A DNA stretch of 64,000 nt from Epiperipatus broadwayi (taxonomy: Eukaryota > Onychophora > Udeonychophora > Euonychophora > Peripatidae), in contig JAQFVV010006271.1 in the NCBI GenBank assembly GCA_028023455.1, forward strand, positions 4,868,366-4,932,365, read 5' to 3'. Positions 1 to 11,879 of this stretch are shown here, one piece after another. Position 1 is the first letter of the stretch, and each line of letters begins with the position of its first letter. A program made the position numbers and the translations under genes. The notes beneath the pieces were generated by a model that was given only the letters and a program-made list of their open reading frames with translations, had not been told where the DNA came from and did no database searches.

Positions 1-221
1 ATGAAAAAAAGATGAAAGATCACTTTCTAATGAATTTGTAGACTCTAAACACAATAAACCCAAAGAAAGTGTTTTTTCACACCAAGAACAAAGTGAAAAT
101 ATGTCAGTAAGTTATAACAGTAGCGATAAATGTAAAACCTATGACAATGTCCTTTAAAAGAAAAGTGATAAGTTAAAGGAAAATGGAAACACAATAAATA
201 AGACACACAATTTTATGCTGA

Positions 222-671
222 ATGGAAATTGATAATATATCACAACAAACAGAAGCTCACATTGAAACAAATATAATACAACTCACTAAAAAAGATTACC
301 AAAAAATGTATAAACAATTTAACAACTCAATCCCTGATCTCTTGCTAAATTCTTTTACAAACAATATTAATGACAAAACTCTGATTTTGACCATAACAAA
401 TTGTAATGGAGAATTATTTAAAATCTTTATAGAGAAATTTTACAGCATGATCTTTGAAAATGATATTTGGATTGGTATTAATAAGATCTTTTACCATACA
501 AATGATAGATACATAATTACTGAATTTACTTCAAAATCTACTAGAAATCGTTTCAGAAATAACATTAGACACTTCGATGGACAGATCATATGCACAATTG
601 ATATAAATAGAGCAATCATCCTCAATGGAACCATTAATAACTCTTTGATGAATTTTGAACAAGCAGCTTGA
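222..671 (+). pseudogene. LINE ORF1 (gag-like) fragment
   Basis: A 149-codon frame that aligns by eye to residues of about 80-195 of the ORF1 protein at 35166-36119. Shared landmarks are the 'LTIT' strand, the 'W..I..I' stretch and the following 'RYI' strand. In this LINE family the region precedes the zinc knuckle and presumably helps bind element RNA. The frame closes at 671 with a stop. The continuation, including a degenerate Cys/His cluster near 920-960, lies in other frames, so the gene is broken. Assignment rests on similarity to the longer copy in the same window, not on a database hit. Confidence 0.65.
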
Positions 672-1246
672 ATAACATGCTTCGGAAATATGGGAAAACA
701 ACCAGACTAATATACAGATATAATCATCAAACTAATGGCTGCATCCTGACCAACACTTGTACTTTCACTTTTAAATTGGAAAAAAGAGATCCCATTGACA
801 TACTGATGGTGGTCTACTGCAGAGGTTTGCTGATGGTTCTAACATTCCATGGAGTTCCACCACAATGTTTTTTTGCTTAGAATGAAACAATTTCATTAAA
901 GACTGCAAATCTTACATGTGTAATGTGTGTCACTTGAGACAGAATATGATTCACAAATGCAATAAAACATACGAAAGCCAACACTGTACTCTAAAATATT
1001 TGTTGGTGATAATTCTAATGACTTGATGTAATTAGACACAAATCATGTGAAGAAGTCATTCAACCTCATCTAACACTGACAACTTTAAAAAAAATCCCCG
1101 TTCACACTCCCATATATAATGTGTTGGGTCACAACCCTATAAATAAGACAATCAGCTCAAATACCATTGAGCTACCACACCTCACCAGTAGGTAAGCTCA
1201 AGACCAACATCATAATCTGACTGAGAATGAGATAAATGGACCCAGG

Positions 1247-1498
1247 TTGGTCACTCATGAGAGTGAATCACACTCTGATATTACAGTCATTGGTGGCCAA
1301 AATGAACAGGCCCATAAAGGCTCTATCCCTATAAGAATAAAACAAAATAGAAATATGTCATCAAAGGATAACAAGAAAAAAATGAATTCAAGGCAGCAAA
1401 TCAGATCCCGCTCAGATGAGGATATTTCATCAAATTCAAATGACAATTCCAAAAAACTAAATAAACAATACCATCAAGATATTGCAATAAATCAATGA
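1247..1498 (+). pseudogene. ORF1 C-terminal hydrophilic tail remnant
   Basis: An 83-codon frame rich in Ser, Asn, Lys and Asp, with no recognisable fold. It occupies the place between zinc knuckle and endonuclease where LINE 1 also has a hydrophilic, low-complexity linker (about 34540-35160). It is probably the C-terminal part of ORF1. Position and composition are the only support. Confidence 0.35.
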
Positions 1499-1825
1499 CA
1501 GGATAAAAATAATAAGAAATCCACCATCCAATCCCCTATTAAGATTTCATCCATCAACTATAGGAACAAAGCATGCTTCAAAATGACAGTAACAGTAAAT
1601 ATAAAGTATTACTAACCTCTTTCATAGACCTTAGTGACAATGAAGTCTCCCAATCAGACTGGGCTTCTCCTAATATGTACAATCAGTCTGAAAAACGAAC
1701 ATGCACTCGACTAAGTTTTGGAACAAAGTAGTCCAGTGGGAAATAGACAAAATAATGGAATAGCAGTTATCAGCTAATGAGTAATGGTGAGGTAAATCAG
1801 GGACAAATCACCTCACACAAATTAT

Positions 1826-2336
1826 ATGAAGTGAAATTTTTATGCAGTTAATGTTAGAGGGCTGAACTCAATTGACAGGCATTTGCTATTCAAATTAGGT
1901 TGGCCAAATGCCAGCCAAATGTGTTATGCATGGCAGAAACCAAAACACATTTAAATTTATGTTCTAAAATCAATAAGATTCTCCAAAATATAGGATTTTT
2001 CAAATACTCCATTTCAATGACAAGAAAAGTAGCTATTTTAATCTATTATAAGAATGACCCCCCCCCCAGTAGCTATTTTAATCAATTACAAGAAAAACCC
2101 TTACTTGCTTTAAAATTATGCACTTAGACTCAAATTGCCTAATTACTAACATAAGATATAACCACTTTCAAATCAATCTAATCTACCTTTACATTAAAAA
2201 TAACCACAATCTAACCATGAAAGTAACCACTGACATCAATTCAGTCATGGCCCCCAACCCATTTCCAATCATACTAATGGGTGGCTTCAATGTGACATTT
2301 GATACCAATATATTAATCTCTATAATCATATACTAA
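1826..2336 (+). pseudogene. LINE apurinic/apyrimidinic-type endonuclease domain, degenerate
   Basis: Starts at an ATG (1826) aligned with the start of the endonuclease frame at 12171; the third codon is now TGA. 'NVRGLN' follows, then after a frameshift the catalytic-glutamate motif (here 'MAETKTH', compared with 'LLETKIY' at 12.3 kb). After another shift comes 'LMGGFNVTFD', matching 'LIGDCNVTYD'. The conserved Asp of that motif is Gly here. In intact LINEs this domain nicks target DNA to prime reverse transcription. At least two frameshifts, one stop and a lost metal ligand show it is inactive. Confidence 0.7.
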
Positions 2337-2400
2337 TGAGTGGAGAGGGCTTCATCCCCATAGATGCATTCTCATTCTATACTAAAAATGTCAGATCAAC

Positions 2401-4015
2401 TCTCTGGGTATTCATTTCAAAATTGATGCAAAACTCCAACTGGTGATATTTCCAAGCTTGGTGAATAACTCAATTAATTTACTAGTTTTCGTTTTGAAGT
2501 GATTCTGGTCAAGTTAACTTGTACTCAATCTATATTAGTGCATATGTAATCAATGAATACAAAAAAAAATACATAAACGAATGACTTCATTAGTAGGAAG
2601 TTCATACTTAGATTGAGTTTTGGAAGTGCCAGAACGGAATTCAACCATCTTATATTTCAGAGATATCGATGCTCTATATCTTGTGGAAAAAACGCTTACT
2701 TCTCTAAAGCTCCTCAGCAACTAATTTAGTTTTGCCTTGTTTAACTCCTGTAATGAATATATGATCTGTTCCTAATCATACCTTTAATTACTTTAAAATA
2801 TACATTATTCAATGTTTTGTGAATTAAATAGATCAATAAGTTTGCCTTGAAAAGAAGGTTAATATTGTTGGTTATTAATGGTATTGTTATGACTGATTTT
2901 AATGATTACACATCAGAGGTCAGGAACCTAGAGCATGCTTACCAAGTATGACACGCAATATAAATATCAAGTGACACTGAGATTGAATTGAACTGATAAT
3001 AAAAATATATTTTCATTATAGCGCAAGCATTTGTGCCATCACCTGTATTTTGCATAAACAACTCATAAGAAAATTGAAACGATTCAGATTAATTAATTAA
3101 TTATTTTGTACAATTAATTACACTCTAATCTCTGCTATTTCAGTAAAGGGTAAGAGCTAAGTGGGATGGGAATATATTTTTCCCCAAAGAAAATTAATTT
3201 TGTCTGCAATTTTTTTTTGGTGGTCAATTAACCATTGATATTTTTGTACATAACTGCATGTTTAAATAAAATTTATATTCAGGCAGAATATTATATCGAT
3301 TAATTAAGTTAAAAACCTTCTATTCGTAATTATAAAATAATACATTTTACATTTTCTGCTTTAATTGAAAGAAAAAAAAACTGTCTAGTTAGTGAAAGTC
3401 TGTTTAATGATCGAATGTTGCAACCTGATACTACCGTTTGGACCTCAAAGAAGTTTAAAATCATTGTTTTTTAATATTTATTGTATAATTAAAACAATTT
3501 GTTTCATAGAAAAAAATCCCAAATATCCATAGTTTTAAAGCAATAAGCAATTGATGAAAAATTTTCAATTTCAAGTTCATTTTTATATCACAAAAATGAG
3601 TTTCTTTGAAACATTTTTGGTGAATGCTATAAAAATACTTGTTTTAGTTGTTAGACTTCATTTATCAGGTTTTAAAATTAATCTATGGAAAGTTAAAAGT
3701 GTTTTGCTTAATACATTGATCTACAATTTTGTTAACATTACACAATTTTTAAATACCAATAGGATGACTTTTGTCCATGACAAAGTAAATTTTATGCATG
3801 ACTTTCACATGCAATATAATTTATCAAAACATACCTTTCACATGTGGAATGTGCTCCCATGTATTTTAAAATATTTAATGACCCATAATATATGTTCCAC
3901 TGATAATGCTCTTCAAAAGTATATAATAAATAATTTTGAAAACTATTATAATTGGACCAATTTTTATATTCTGTATAATAAGATTTTTAGAATCTTTGTC
4001 TGTACATGGAATGAC
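2401..4015. other. AT-rich non-coding stretch
   Basis: No supported gene. It contains short A/T homopolymers and an open frame at 3551-4129 whose Phe/Asn/Tyr/Ile-rich translation looks like chance and which runs into a microsatellite. Around 2920-2990 a more GC-rich patch resembles a hAT-type transposon terminus, but no partner inverted repeat was found. Confidence 0.5.

Positions 4016-4096
<81 letters not shown>
4016..4096. repeat. (AT)n microsatellite
   Basis: About 40 uninterrupted AT dinucleotides. Self-complementary, so it can extrude as a cruciform. No associated gene. Confidence 0.97.
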
Positions 4097-4098
<2 letters not shown>

Positions 4099-6074
4099 CA
4101 ACATAATTCTATCTGATTCCATGTGGTAGATTGAAGGCAAATTTGATATACAAAAATCAAACTACTGATGATAACAATATATTCTATTAGTAATTACTAC
4201 AGAACAAGGTTATTTTTTACAGAAAAAGGGTTTCATTTTTAGATGCAACTAATGATCATAAATGCTTTGTTAAGAGAGAGAAATTGATTATTTTGTTTTT
4301 ATTCATACCTTATCCAATGAAATTAACTTTAAAATAAAAATATTTTTTATGAAATTTATCCTAACTACATTCATTTTTATTACATCTTTCATGGTACTGA
4401 ATTTGGGCTTTATGTAGAATAAAAAATATACATTAGCACTCACAGAGAAAACACTTACAGAGAAGTAGAGTTTGTGTGCATAATGATTTAATTGTTATAG
4501 ATTTATCTACAGCAAAATTTCTTTACTTAGTTTTTAAAAAATCAATTACTAATTATTTATAATGAAAAGAAATGTTATAAAATTACTTTTAAATATGTTC
4601 TATGTGATAACTTTTCAATTTTTTTTTCTTAGTTGTAAGAACTTTTTTTTAAAAAAAAAAAAAAAATCACAATGCGGGAAATTCTTATTGAAATTGACTA
4701 TTTGAAAGGTAGGGTTCTCCTATATAAATTAAGTACTGATCTGGAACCCCATAGTGGAAAACAGCATTTACATCTTTATTCCAGTTACATAAATAATTTA
4801 ACCATTATTATTATAGTCATGAAACAATTCACTGATAATTTTCAAGAGTATAAAGAATAATAATGACAAAAAAACTGTCAATTTTAAGACTAACATGACT
4901 GCAATTTATCTTCCCAAGAAAGGAAGTTTAATAGAATAAATGAATGACTATTCAGTTTTGGGAGACCAAATCAGAAGATAGCATAGCATTGAAGGTGTCG
5001 TAAAGTCTAATTTAACTATTCTTTGAATTCATCAGTATACTAATGAAAAACGAACTGTGTTAAAATTTGGTTTGCACAATGATACAATATTCTTATTATC
5101 AGTACTTATACTTCAATATTATATGTAAAAGATGTAAATAAAATGACTAATATTTTTTATGGATGTCATTATATAGCAATAATATTAAACAATCAAATAT
5201 TTCTTCTAATATTGGTATAATAACTGATATTTGTCAAAAGTTATTGAGAATAATTTTATTGAAGCAATAAGTTTAAATTGTCTAATGTTATTGTTAGTAA
5301 ATTTTGGCACAAAACATATATTGACTATCATAATAATTTTATTTACGTAAATAAAATTGTAACAAATGTGGATGTTCTTTGTAAAAAGCAATATAATTTA
5401 TAAAATTTCATTTTTATTTGGGATCATAATACTAGAAAAAATATATTATGAGAGTATATAAAATGCATATTATTGGACAAGTAATAGACTAGACATCATC
5501 AAGATTAAAACAACATTTGAATTAAAAATGGATCATTTTCATTAGCTTCCAAAAGAAAATCAATTTCTAGTTATTTTATAAATTTTTATTATAAATAATT
5601 AATTTTAATAGTTATCAAACATAGTCAAGTAATGTTTCAGGATTTTCGTATTACTGATGTGTGGAATATTCTCAAGAAATGTAGTTTTGATATCTGTTCT
5701 TTGGTTTACTAAAAATAATAATCATATTTTTACTGACAATGATATTGTTATTAATGTTATGTTTAAAATGAAGCACATAGTAATTTATTCCTAGCACAAT
5801 ATTAAATTAAATATGATGATTACAATAAGTATATATATCTGCAATTTAATGATTGACAATATTTCAAAATGAATTGTGAATTGTGTGTGCCAAAAAGATG
5901 CAGATATTCACTCATCATGGTTATGTTAGTTTTATATCCTTCTTTTTGATAAACTAAAGTCAACATATGAACTTAAAAACCAGAATCAACATTTAATTAA
6001 ATGCAGAAATTAACTTCCTCATATAACAATAATGACATTTTGAATAGGTGAAAGGAGTATTTTGGTTATGATTC

Positions 6075-6076
<2 letters not shown>
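4097..6076. other. AT-rich non-coding stretch
   Basis: Homopolymer-rich sequence with only short open frames of the kind expected by chance. No motif, repeat partner or coding signal recognised. Confidence 0.5.

Positions 6077-6131
<55 letters not shown>
6077..6131. repeat. (AAT)n microsatellite
   Basis: About 18 AAT units on the + strand. Unlike the other trinucleotide arrays here, I see no retroelement 3' end abutting it, although it could mark an old + strand AAT-tailed insertion. Confidence 0.9.
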
Positions 6132-6135
<4 letters not shown>

Positions 6136-8000
6136 TACTGCTACAAAAACTGAGATAATGGCTGTTAATAATATATCTTGACTTGTACAATGATATCCCT
6201 CTTAGAGAATTGTTATAAATAATTATGAATGCGAACACAATGAATATTATAGCTTAAAGAGGAATGTAATTAATGAATAATGTTTAGTCAATTATTTCAC
6301 AAAATACAGGAAAACAAAAAACAGAAAATAATAGAATTATCTAAATATTATCACAAAAAAAAAAAAAAAACAAATATGTCAACAAAAAGGAAAAGTAATA
6401 AATGATATTCCAGATTACACAAATGTTTCTTATGTTTAAGATAGAACAATATGCTTTAAATCTCGGATAGTATCAAGCTGAATAAAAAATACTATATATT
6501 CAACTCTCCATGAGAATCAGTAAAATACCATTATTATAAAGAAATCACTAAATATTAAGATGCCACATTTTAATTTATGTTCGGTGAATACTAAATTTAA
6601 TATCAAAAACACATTTCATCAACTAAGTATTGTATATATTAATAAAAATATTATTTACTATTTGGCAATTACGGCAGCATATTTATATAATATTTTATAT
6701 CCGTTATAGTTAATTATATTAATTATATCTATATTATAGTTTGAGTTGCCATAAAGATATCATAGTATGAACCAAAACAATATTGATTATATAAAATTTA
6801 AAATACTTTTTAATCATTTCTAATGGTATTAATTTTATATTCATTTATCAATTTTAAATGTTTACAGAAAAACAACACTCATTATAAAATTAAAATTGAA
6901 ATGATATTCCAAATCTCTTACACTCACTATTCAAATATGAACAGTCTATTTCACATTTTGTATAGAACCCACATATTTTAAAACAATATGTCATATTGTT
7001 TTTTTAAATATAAAGTAAATAAAAAATATTTGATAGCGCAGTATTATATTTAATTTGGTGCCATAGTGACTACATGATTCGCGCAAGAAGCATGTGAGGC
7101 GAATATATATATATATGCTCTATCATTTCAATAATATTATTGTTTGTTTATTAAAAATATTTTGAGATATGGCAGTTTTTAATGCAATTTAAAACAATTC
7201 ACGTTATATATATACACACTAATATAAAATCGCAATTCCTTGCAGAAACTTCTGGCAACTTTACAATTTATTTCTTATTACTGTAAATTGTTTACAAAAA
7301 TTGCATATAATTGTTGCATGCTTTAAAGTTAAAAGTTGAAATTAATCTTTTTTTTAATTCAATATATATAAAACATTAAATTATTTTAAAATAACAGGTC
7401 TCTTTTTTAAAAAAAATCTTAATCAAGCTAATGACATATCATGTAACCATCAATTCTTCTTGAATTCAATAGATTTTCAAAATGTGAAAATAAAGTTAAA
7501 GATAAGAAATAATTTATTATCTTATTCTATACAAGAGAAAGTAGAATGTTCAGTCACAGACTAATTTCTCCCTTTATTCACTCCTTCAAAATAACATTCA
7601 ATAGTAAATAAAAAATAAAAAATAGGTAAATGCTAATATATTGATGAAATATTATTTTCTTACTTAACATGTTATTTTTTATTTAATTAGGTACTATTGT
7701 ATAATGTCAAATGTTCTCACTATAGACAGATTTTGATATTCTATTTCAAAATTATCTACTAAAAATGAATGTAATAGATAATTATAGTGATATAATTTGT
7801 AGACAATTGCATTTGATTGTAATAGATAATTATAGTGATATAATTTGTAAACAATTGCATTTCAGTATAAAATATTAATATAGAATTTAATGCTTACTAA
7901 AACATAATTGAGTAAAGTTTGATAGATATAATGAACAGCATAACTATTGTAATGATTTATCAGAGGTAAAAAATTGTAGTGGTAAATTAATATACCCTAA

Positions 8001-8002
<2 letters not shown>
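6132..8002. other. AT-rich non-coding stretch
   Basis: No supported gene. It includes a two-copy tandem repeat (7768-7862, listed separately). A somewhat less AT-rich patch near 7035-7115 has no recognisable identity. Confidence 0.5.
7768..7862. repeat. Two-copy tandem repeat, about 47-bp unit
   Basis: The block beginning 'TGTAATAGATAATTATAGTG' occurs twice in succession, with one or two mismatches between copies. It is probably a replication-slippage duplication. Confidence 0.85.

Positions 8003-8085
<83 letters not shown>
8003..8085. repeat. (TA)n microsatellite
   Basis: About 40 TA dinucleotides, ending in a short A-rich run. Confidence 0.97.
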
Positions 8086-8089
<4 letters not shown>

Positions 8090-8349
8090 AAAAAAAATTA
8101 AAGAAAGGTCAATTTATTGCATTCTTGTTTCTTGGTATACAGTTAGAATATTATTCATCACCATACTAGAAAAAATAATTATTTGCTCCCTTAATTACAC
8201 ATATATTAAATCCTAATAATTTCATGTTTTCCTGAAGGTTTGTGATGATGGTGTTTTAGCTGTATATTGATATTGGACTATTTCCATCATCTAATATGTG
8301 TGTTGAATGTCTTTAGAAAAGTTTAATTTTAGTTAAATATTCCAAAGGC

Positions 8350-8470
8350 ATTCAACTGTTAGTAATATCACAGCAAACATATTAGTACATGCACCAACTG
8401 TTAGTAATATCATAGCAAACAGGTTAGTGTATGCAACAACTGTTAGTAATATTAAACAGGTTACTATATG
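8350..8470. repeat. Three-copy degenerate tandem repeat, about 45-50 bp unit
   Basis: Three consecutive copies of a unit beginning 'CAACTGTTAGTAATAT' and ending in a 'TATGCAC'-like block. The third copy is shortened. The array directly abuts the SINE that follows. Confidence 0.8.
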
Positions 8471-8621
8471 CACAACGTTTCAAGAGGTATTTTTCTCCCC
8501 TCTTCTTTAGGGGTTTTGGCCTGACCAGTGACAGTAGTAGCAGGGGATTCAAAACTGGGTACTTAAGATTTTTGATTATTAAATTTTACAGTAATGCTCT
8601 AAACAACTGAGACATCCTGCC
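8470..8621 (-). mobile_element. tRNA-derived SINE (minus orientation)
   Basis: On the - strand the sequence starts 'GGCAGGATGTCTCAGTTG' and continues with an A-box-like block (8592-8613). About 40 nt later comes a B-box-like block (8543-8558; GTTTTGAATCCCC resembles the GGTTCGAATCCC consensus), then a non-tRNA body. Such an internal RNA polymerase III promoter is the hallmark of tRNA-derived SINEs. It lies head-to-head with a second partial copy, forming a palindrome at the junction. No A-tail is obvious. Confidence 0.6.
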
Positions 8622-8683
8622 CAGGATGGCTCTGTTGGTTAGAGCATTACCTTAATATAGAATAATCAAGAATCTATTGCTTT
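8621..8683 (+). mobile_element. Partial tRNA-derived SINE, head-to-head partner
   Basis: The + strand repeats the first 60 or so bases of the preceding minus-strand SINE ('GGATGGCTCTGTTGGTTAGA' plus the following 'ATAATCAAGAATCT'), including the A-box region, and then stops. The two heads face each other with almost no spacer. Confidence 0.6.
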
Positions 8684-8754
8684 TTTGCACATATATGTAA
8701 GTCCTTATGCACATATAACAATTAATTTAATTATACCATTTTAATTTTGAATTT

Positions 8755-8940
8755 GTAATTGCATATGCACCATATGCATACAGATATTAATATATTAGTG
8801 TGCCTACATATATACACATACATGTAAATATACATTATTGATAAAGAATTACAGTTAATATATAAACATGGGAGGTTCAAACTGGGGGAAAAGATATTAC
8901 TATGTAATGTAGTGGGTGAAATAATATGATTGCTAAATAA
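8755..8940 (+). repeat. Interspersed repeat R1, copy 1
   Basis: About 180 bp matching 15640-15815 in the same orientation. Landmarks in order are 'GCATATGCA.CATATGCATA', 'ACATGTAAA', 'TACATTATTGATAAAGAAT', 'AAAGATATTACTATGTAA'. Identity is unknown. This copy lies 3' of the gag remnant and the other lies next to the long repeat X, so both could be terminal pieces of LTR elements. Confidence 0.7.
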
Positions 8941-9279
8941 TACTGTTTCATGTCAGTGAACTTCCAAAAAATAGAAAAAAAAGACCTTACATAAATTTTA
9001 ACTGCAATCATAAATTAAGTACATCTCCTTCCTTTTTTTTCTTTACAAATGGACTTTTAAATTTATTTTTGCCTAACTATTTTTGTGCTTCCTTGAATTA
9101 ATCACCATGCACTGAATCCATCCAATGCACTAAACTTAATAACTAAACTACTTAAATTGTAAAATGCTAGGTCTAATGTTGCTTCAATGTAATCACAAAT
9201 TATGCTTTTAAACTATACAGTAAATATATACATATTTACAATGGTGTGATCCTGCCATATTAAGTTATTCCTTCTTGTA

Positions 9280-9880
9280 AACATCCTGGATGGAAAGAAT
9301 ACTGGTATATGGCCTTTTATATCTAGTCAGCCCATTACAATCAGTGTTCTGGAAACTTCTTGTTGGATCATCTTTCACAGCCAGAGCCTGCACCTTTCTT
9401 GTTCTAGTCTGTGTAATCGTTCAGGGGGTTCTCAGTGCATGTATATATTGTCTACGGTCATAAAAAATTGTGGTGGCATATTTTGCTGCATGCCCTAAAT
9501 TATTTGTGTATGTGTAAATGGAAGGTGGTAAGTGACCTCATATGTGTCATCTGTCTGACAATAAACTGGATGTGAGGTTCCATAGCTATTGAGCTACAGT
9601 ACTCTTTAAGAATTTCATGTTTACCATCCTGCCAATCTTCACTCAAAAATGTTTTCAATAGTGATGCAGAGTACTGTTCAAACATTTGGGGTTTGTCTTC
9701 ATAACAGTCCCACCAAGATTTGACTGACCTCTGCAGATAATATGCAGTGAAAGATACTTTATCTGGCATAGAAATTTTCTGAAACCTGAACAATTCCTGC
9801 CAGTTTTTTATGTGTACCTTGGGGTTTTCACCCTCATCACTTATAAAAGATTTAACCTGATTGAACTTGGCCATATACAT
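9280..9880 (-). pseudogene. Ty3/gypsy-type gag (capsid) remnant
   Basis: The open frame at 9500-9880 encodes a retrotransposon capsid-like segment. It has 'NWQELFRFQKISMPDKVSF', then 'LQRSVKSWWDCY' (matching the L.G.A..WW pattern of the retrotransposon gag family), then a 'FEQYSASLLKTFLSEDW' helix. These features typify the gag that packages Ty3-like element RNA. The reading continues with stops toward 9280. No protease, reverse transcriptase or integrase was seen next to it. A second relative lies at 47232-48350 with the same WW motif. The family assignment is by motif only. Confidence 0.65.
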
Positions 9881-10962
9881 TTAAGTGCTGGAAACCAGAT
9901 CTAGAGGTCTTGGGGTTTGAATATCAATCATTGACTCATATAGTCAGGTCTATCCTCTTTGGATAAACTGTTTGCTTTATCATATGATTCCAAAGCTCTG
10001 GCTAACACCTCCTATCTTCATGTCTATATCCATTGCTCATTCAATCTGAGGCTGGTCAATACTTATATTTGAATTTTAATCACCTTTGTTCATCTCACTT
10101 GTAGCCTTTATGTGTCTTACCACCTCTGACTTAATTCACAAGGTTTTCCTTGACTTTCTTTTGCCTTGAATAGTTCCTTCAACCCTTGAAGATCACCTAT
10201 TATCTGAGAACTTTTTGTGCCTTCTGTGTAATCCATATGCCATGTCATCTTTGACTTCATATAGTTTTTCTAGCATCTTTTCTTGTTAACATTGCAAGCT
10301 TTTTATGTTGTCTTCCTGCTCTTTCTGGAAACTATGTCCATCTTCTATGTCATTGTGGATGCAAGATAAGGCATCCTGAGATTGTTTGCTACTTAATTAC
10401 CTTGGCTCCAGTCAACATAAATTTCCATTTTAATTCATGTATAGCATCAGTCATCTTTTTCTTGTGCTCAACCAAGCATTCTGAAAATCAGTGAGTGCTT
10501 TGTCATAATTGTTTCTGCAATCGATGCTCAAATCACTGTCTAGTTTGTAGCCTAGATACTTGTCCCATTTTTGCAGTTTCTTGCTGACTGACATCTATCA
10601 TTTGGCCTAAGGCTTGTATACTATTCCTTATTTCCTAATCTCTAACTTTGCAGCTCTTCTCTTGTTTTTCCATGGTTAATTTCATGGGCTTCTCTTGTTG
10701 GCATTTGTGCCATCATTTAGAACATGTTTGCTAGCATCTCCTTCATGTTTTCTCTTGCTCGTTCTTCTGATTTCTGATTTTGTGTCACCGTAGATGGCTC
10801 ATACAGGTACATCAGAATGTCTATGGGCTCATGCTGGCTAGTAATTACTTCTCCTTTGATTTCATCTTCTGTTATGCTACTTTCCTCTACATGCCTCTTC
10901 TTGATCTTAGAAACTTTTTTGAGCTTAATCAAATTCTCTGACTTTTCCCCTCTCAACTCCAA
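9881..10962 (-). pseudogene. Upstream part of gag remnant (hydrophilic / helical region)
   Basis: An 81-codon frame at 10717-10962 starts with a charged N-terminus and is followed by about 800 bases of broken frames. Fragments of charged, helical-looking sequence (Lys/Glu/Gln/Met-rich) fit the region upstream of capsid in this type of element. No conserved catalytic motif is visible. It is adjacent to and co-oriented with the capsid remnant, so I read it as the same decayed gene. The sequence here is visibly less AT-rich than its flanks. Confidence 0.4.
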
Positions 10963-11172
10963 CTATCTTTTCCTCAGTTCTACTACATATTATTTTTGCA
11001 TTATTATTATTTACATTTATTTCTTATGATATTCACTTACTCTTATTGCTATGCTTCCAATGGCTAATTTCTTACCCCTTTTCTAAAGAAATCATACGTA
11101 ATGTTCTGCCTTTGACATTTAGTTATTTCTACTTTCAGCTTTTAGAGCATGGCAATTTTATCAAACACTTTC

Positions 11173-11591
11173 TGTATATATATATATATATGTTCAAAAG
11201 ATGGCACTTTCTGTATATATATATATATATGTTCAAAAGATGGCGCTTCACCAAAACCACCGAACAAGTGTAAGATTTGTTTACATAAACGAAAAAAGAG
11301 TCAGAAATTAACTACCTCTTTCATTTGCTCACCCCCAGATCAGCTGATTTCAAGCTGGTTTGCTCTCCTCAGTGGGGGATAGAGTATAGAAACTAGATCT
11401 AAACACTGACTCTCAAGTGTTTATGCAAAATGTTTCTATCATCCCCACTGAGGAGAGCAAACCAGCTTGAAATCAGCTGATCTGGGGGTGAGCAAATGAA
11501 AGAGGTAGTTAATTTCTGACTCTTTTTTCGTTTATGTAAACAAATCTTACACTTGTTCGGTGGTTTTGGTGAAGCGCCATCTTTTGAACAT
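11173..11591. mobile_element. Palindromic mariner-like MITE, small copy
   Basis: Near-perfect inverted repeat. The left arm (about 11229-11380) and right arm (about 11441-11591) match over roughly 150 bp with a single-base difference near the centre. The outer end reads 'TGTTCAAAAGATGGCG' and is flanked by TA on both sides, as expected for Tc1/mariner-type target duplication. The left end is partly duplicated: '(TA)nTGTTCAAAAGATGGC' also occurs at 11173-11206. No ORF. The same family forms the 725-bp palindrome at 39746-40470. RNA from it would fold into a long hairpin. Confidence 0.85.
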
Positions 11592-11662
11592 AAATAACAA
11601 GTGATAGCAGGTTACGTGATTAACTTGTTTTTGTTTTTCATATATATATATGTATATATATA

Positions 11663-11755
11663 AGTATAGAGGATTTGAACTTAGATTTTCAAGCACCTTC
11701 AGCTATCCACACTATCTCATACAACTGATACACATGACCACACACATGTACAAAA
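11663..11755 (-). mobile_element. tRNA-derived SINE-like fragment
   Basis: On the - strand a block resembling an A box ('ATGAGATAGTGTGG', within 11701-11721) is followed about 35 nt later by 'AGTTCAAATCCTC' (11669-11682), a close match to the pol III B box. The sequence between reads like the anticodon arm of a tRNA. It differs from the SINE at 8.5 kb. Copy number cannot be judged here. Confidence 0.5.
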
Positions 11756-11879
11756 GATTAATAATCACCAATATATGTATTTCATGCTAAACCAGCACTC
11801 ATCAGTTGGTCCAGATTAACATCTCTCACACATATATATATATATATAATCAATGCTCAGTTTACATTAAGATAGCAAA

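Larger units (their letters stand above)
1..2400 (+). mobile_element. Decayed LINE copy C (ORF1 + endonuclease, 3' truncated)
   Basis: This stretch reads as the 5' part of the same non-LTR retrotransposon family found at 30.7-36.3 kb. It carries an ORF1-like frame (222-671), a Cys/His-rich stretch near 880-960, a hydrophilic frame (1247-1498) and then an apurinic-type endonuclease (1826-2336). Order and spacing match LINE 1. No reverse transcriptase follows, and the sequence loses resemblance after about 2.4 kb. Numerous stops and frameshifts mean it is dead. Its 5' limit lies outside the window or within the first 200 bases. Confidence 0.7.

Noticed and set aside
2910-2995. hAT-like terminal sequence (CAGAGGTCAGGAACCT...)
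   Set aside because: The first bases resemble hAT ends, but no matching inverted terminus or 8-bp target duplication was found within several kilobases.
3551-4129. 192-codon + strand open frame
   Set aside because: Its Phe/Asn/Ile/Tyr-rich composition is that of random AT-rich DNA; its last part is an (AT)n microsatellite; no domain and no second copy to show conservation.
8350-8470. Possible CRISPR-like array
   Set aside because: Three adjacent degenerate tandem copies without unique spacers, in a eukaryotic context; ordinary tandem repeat.
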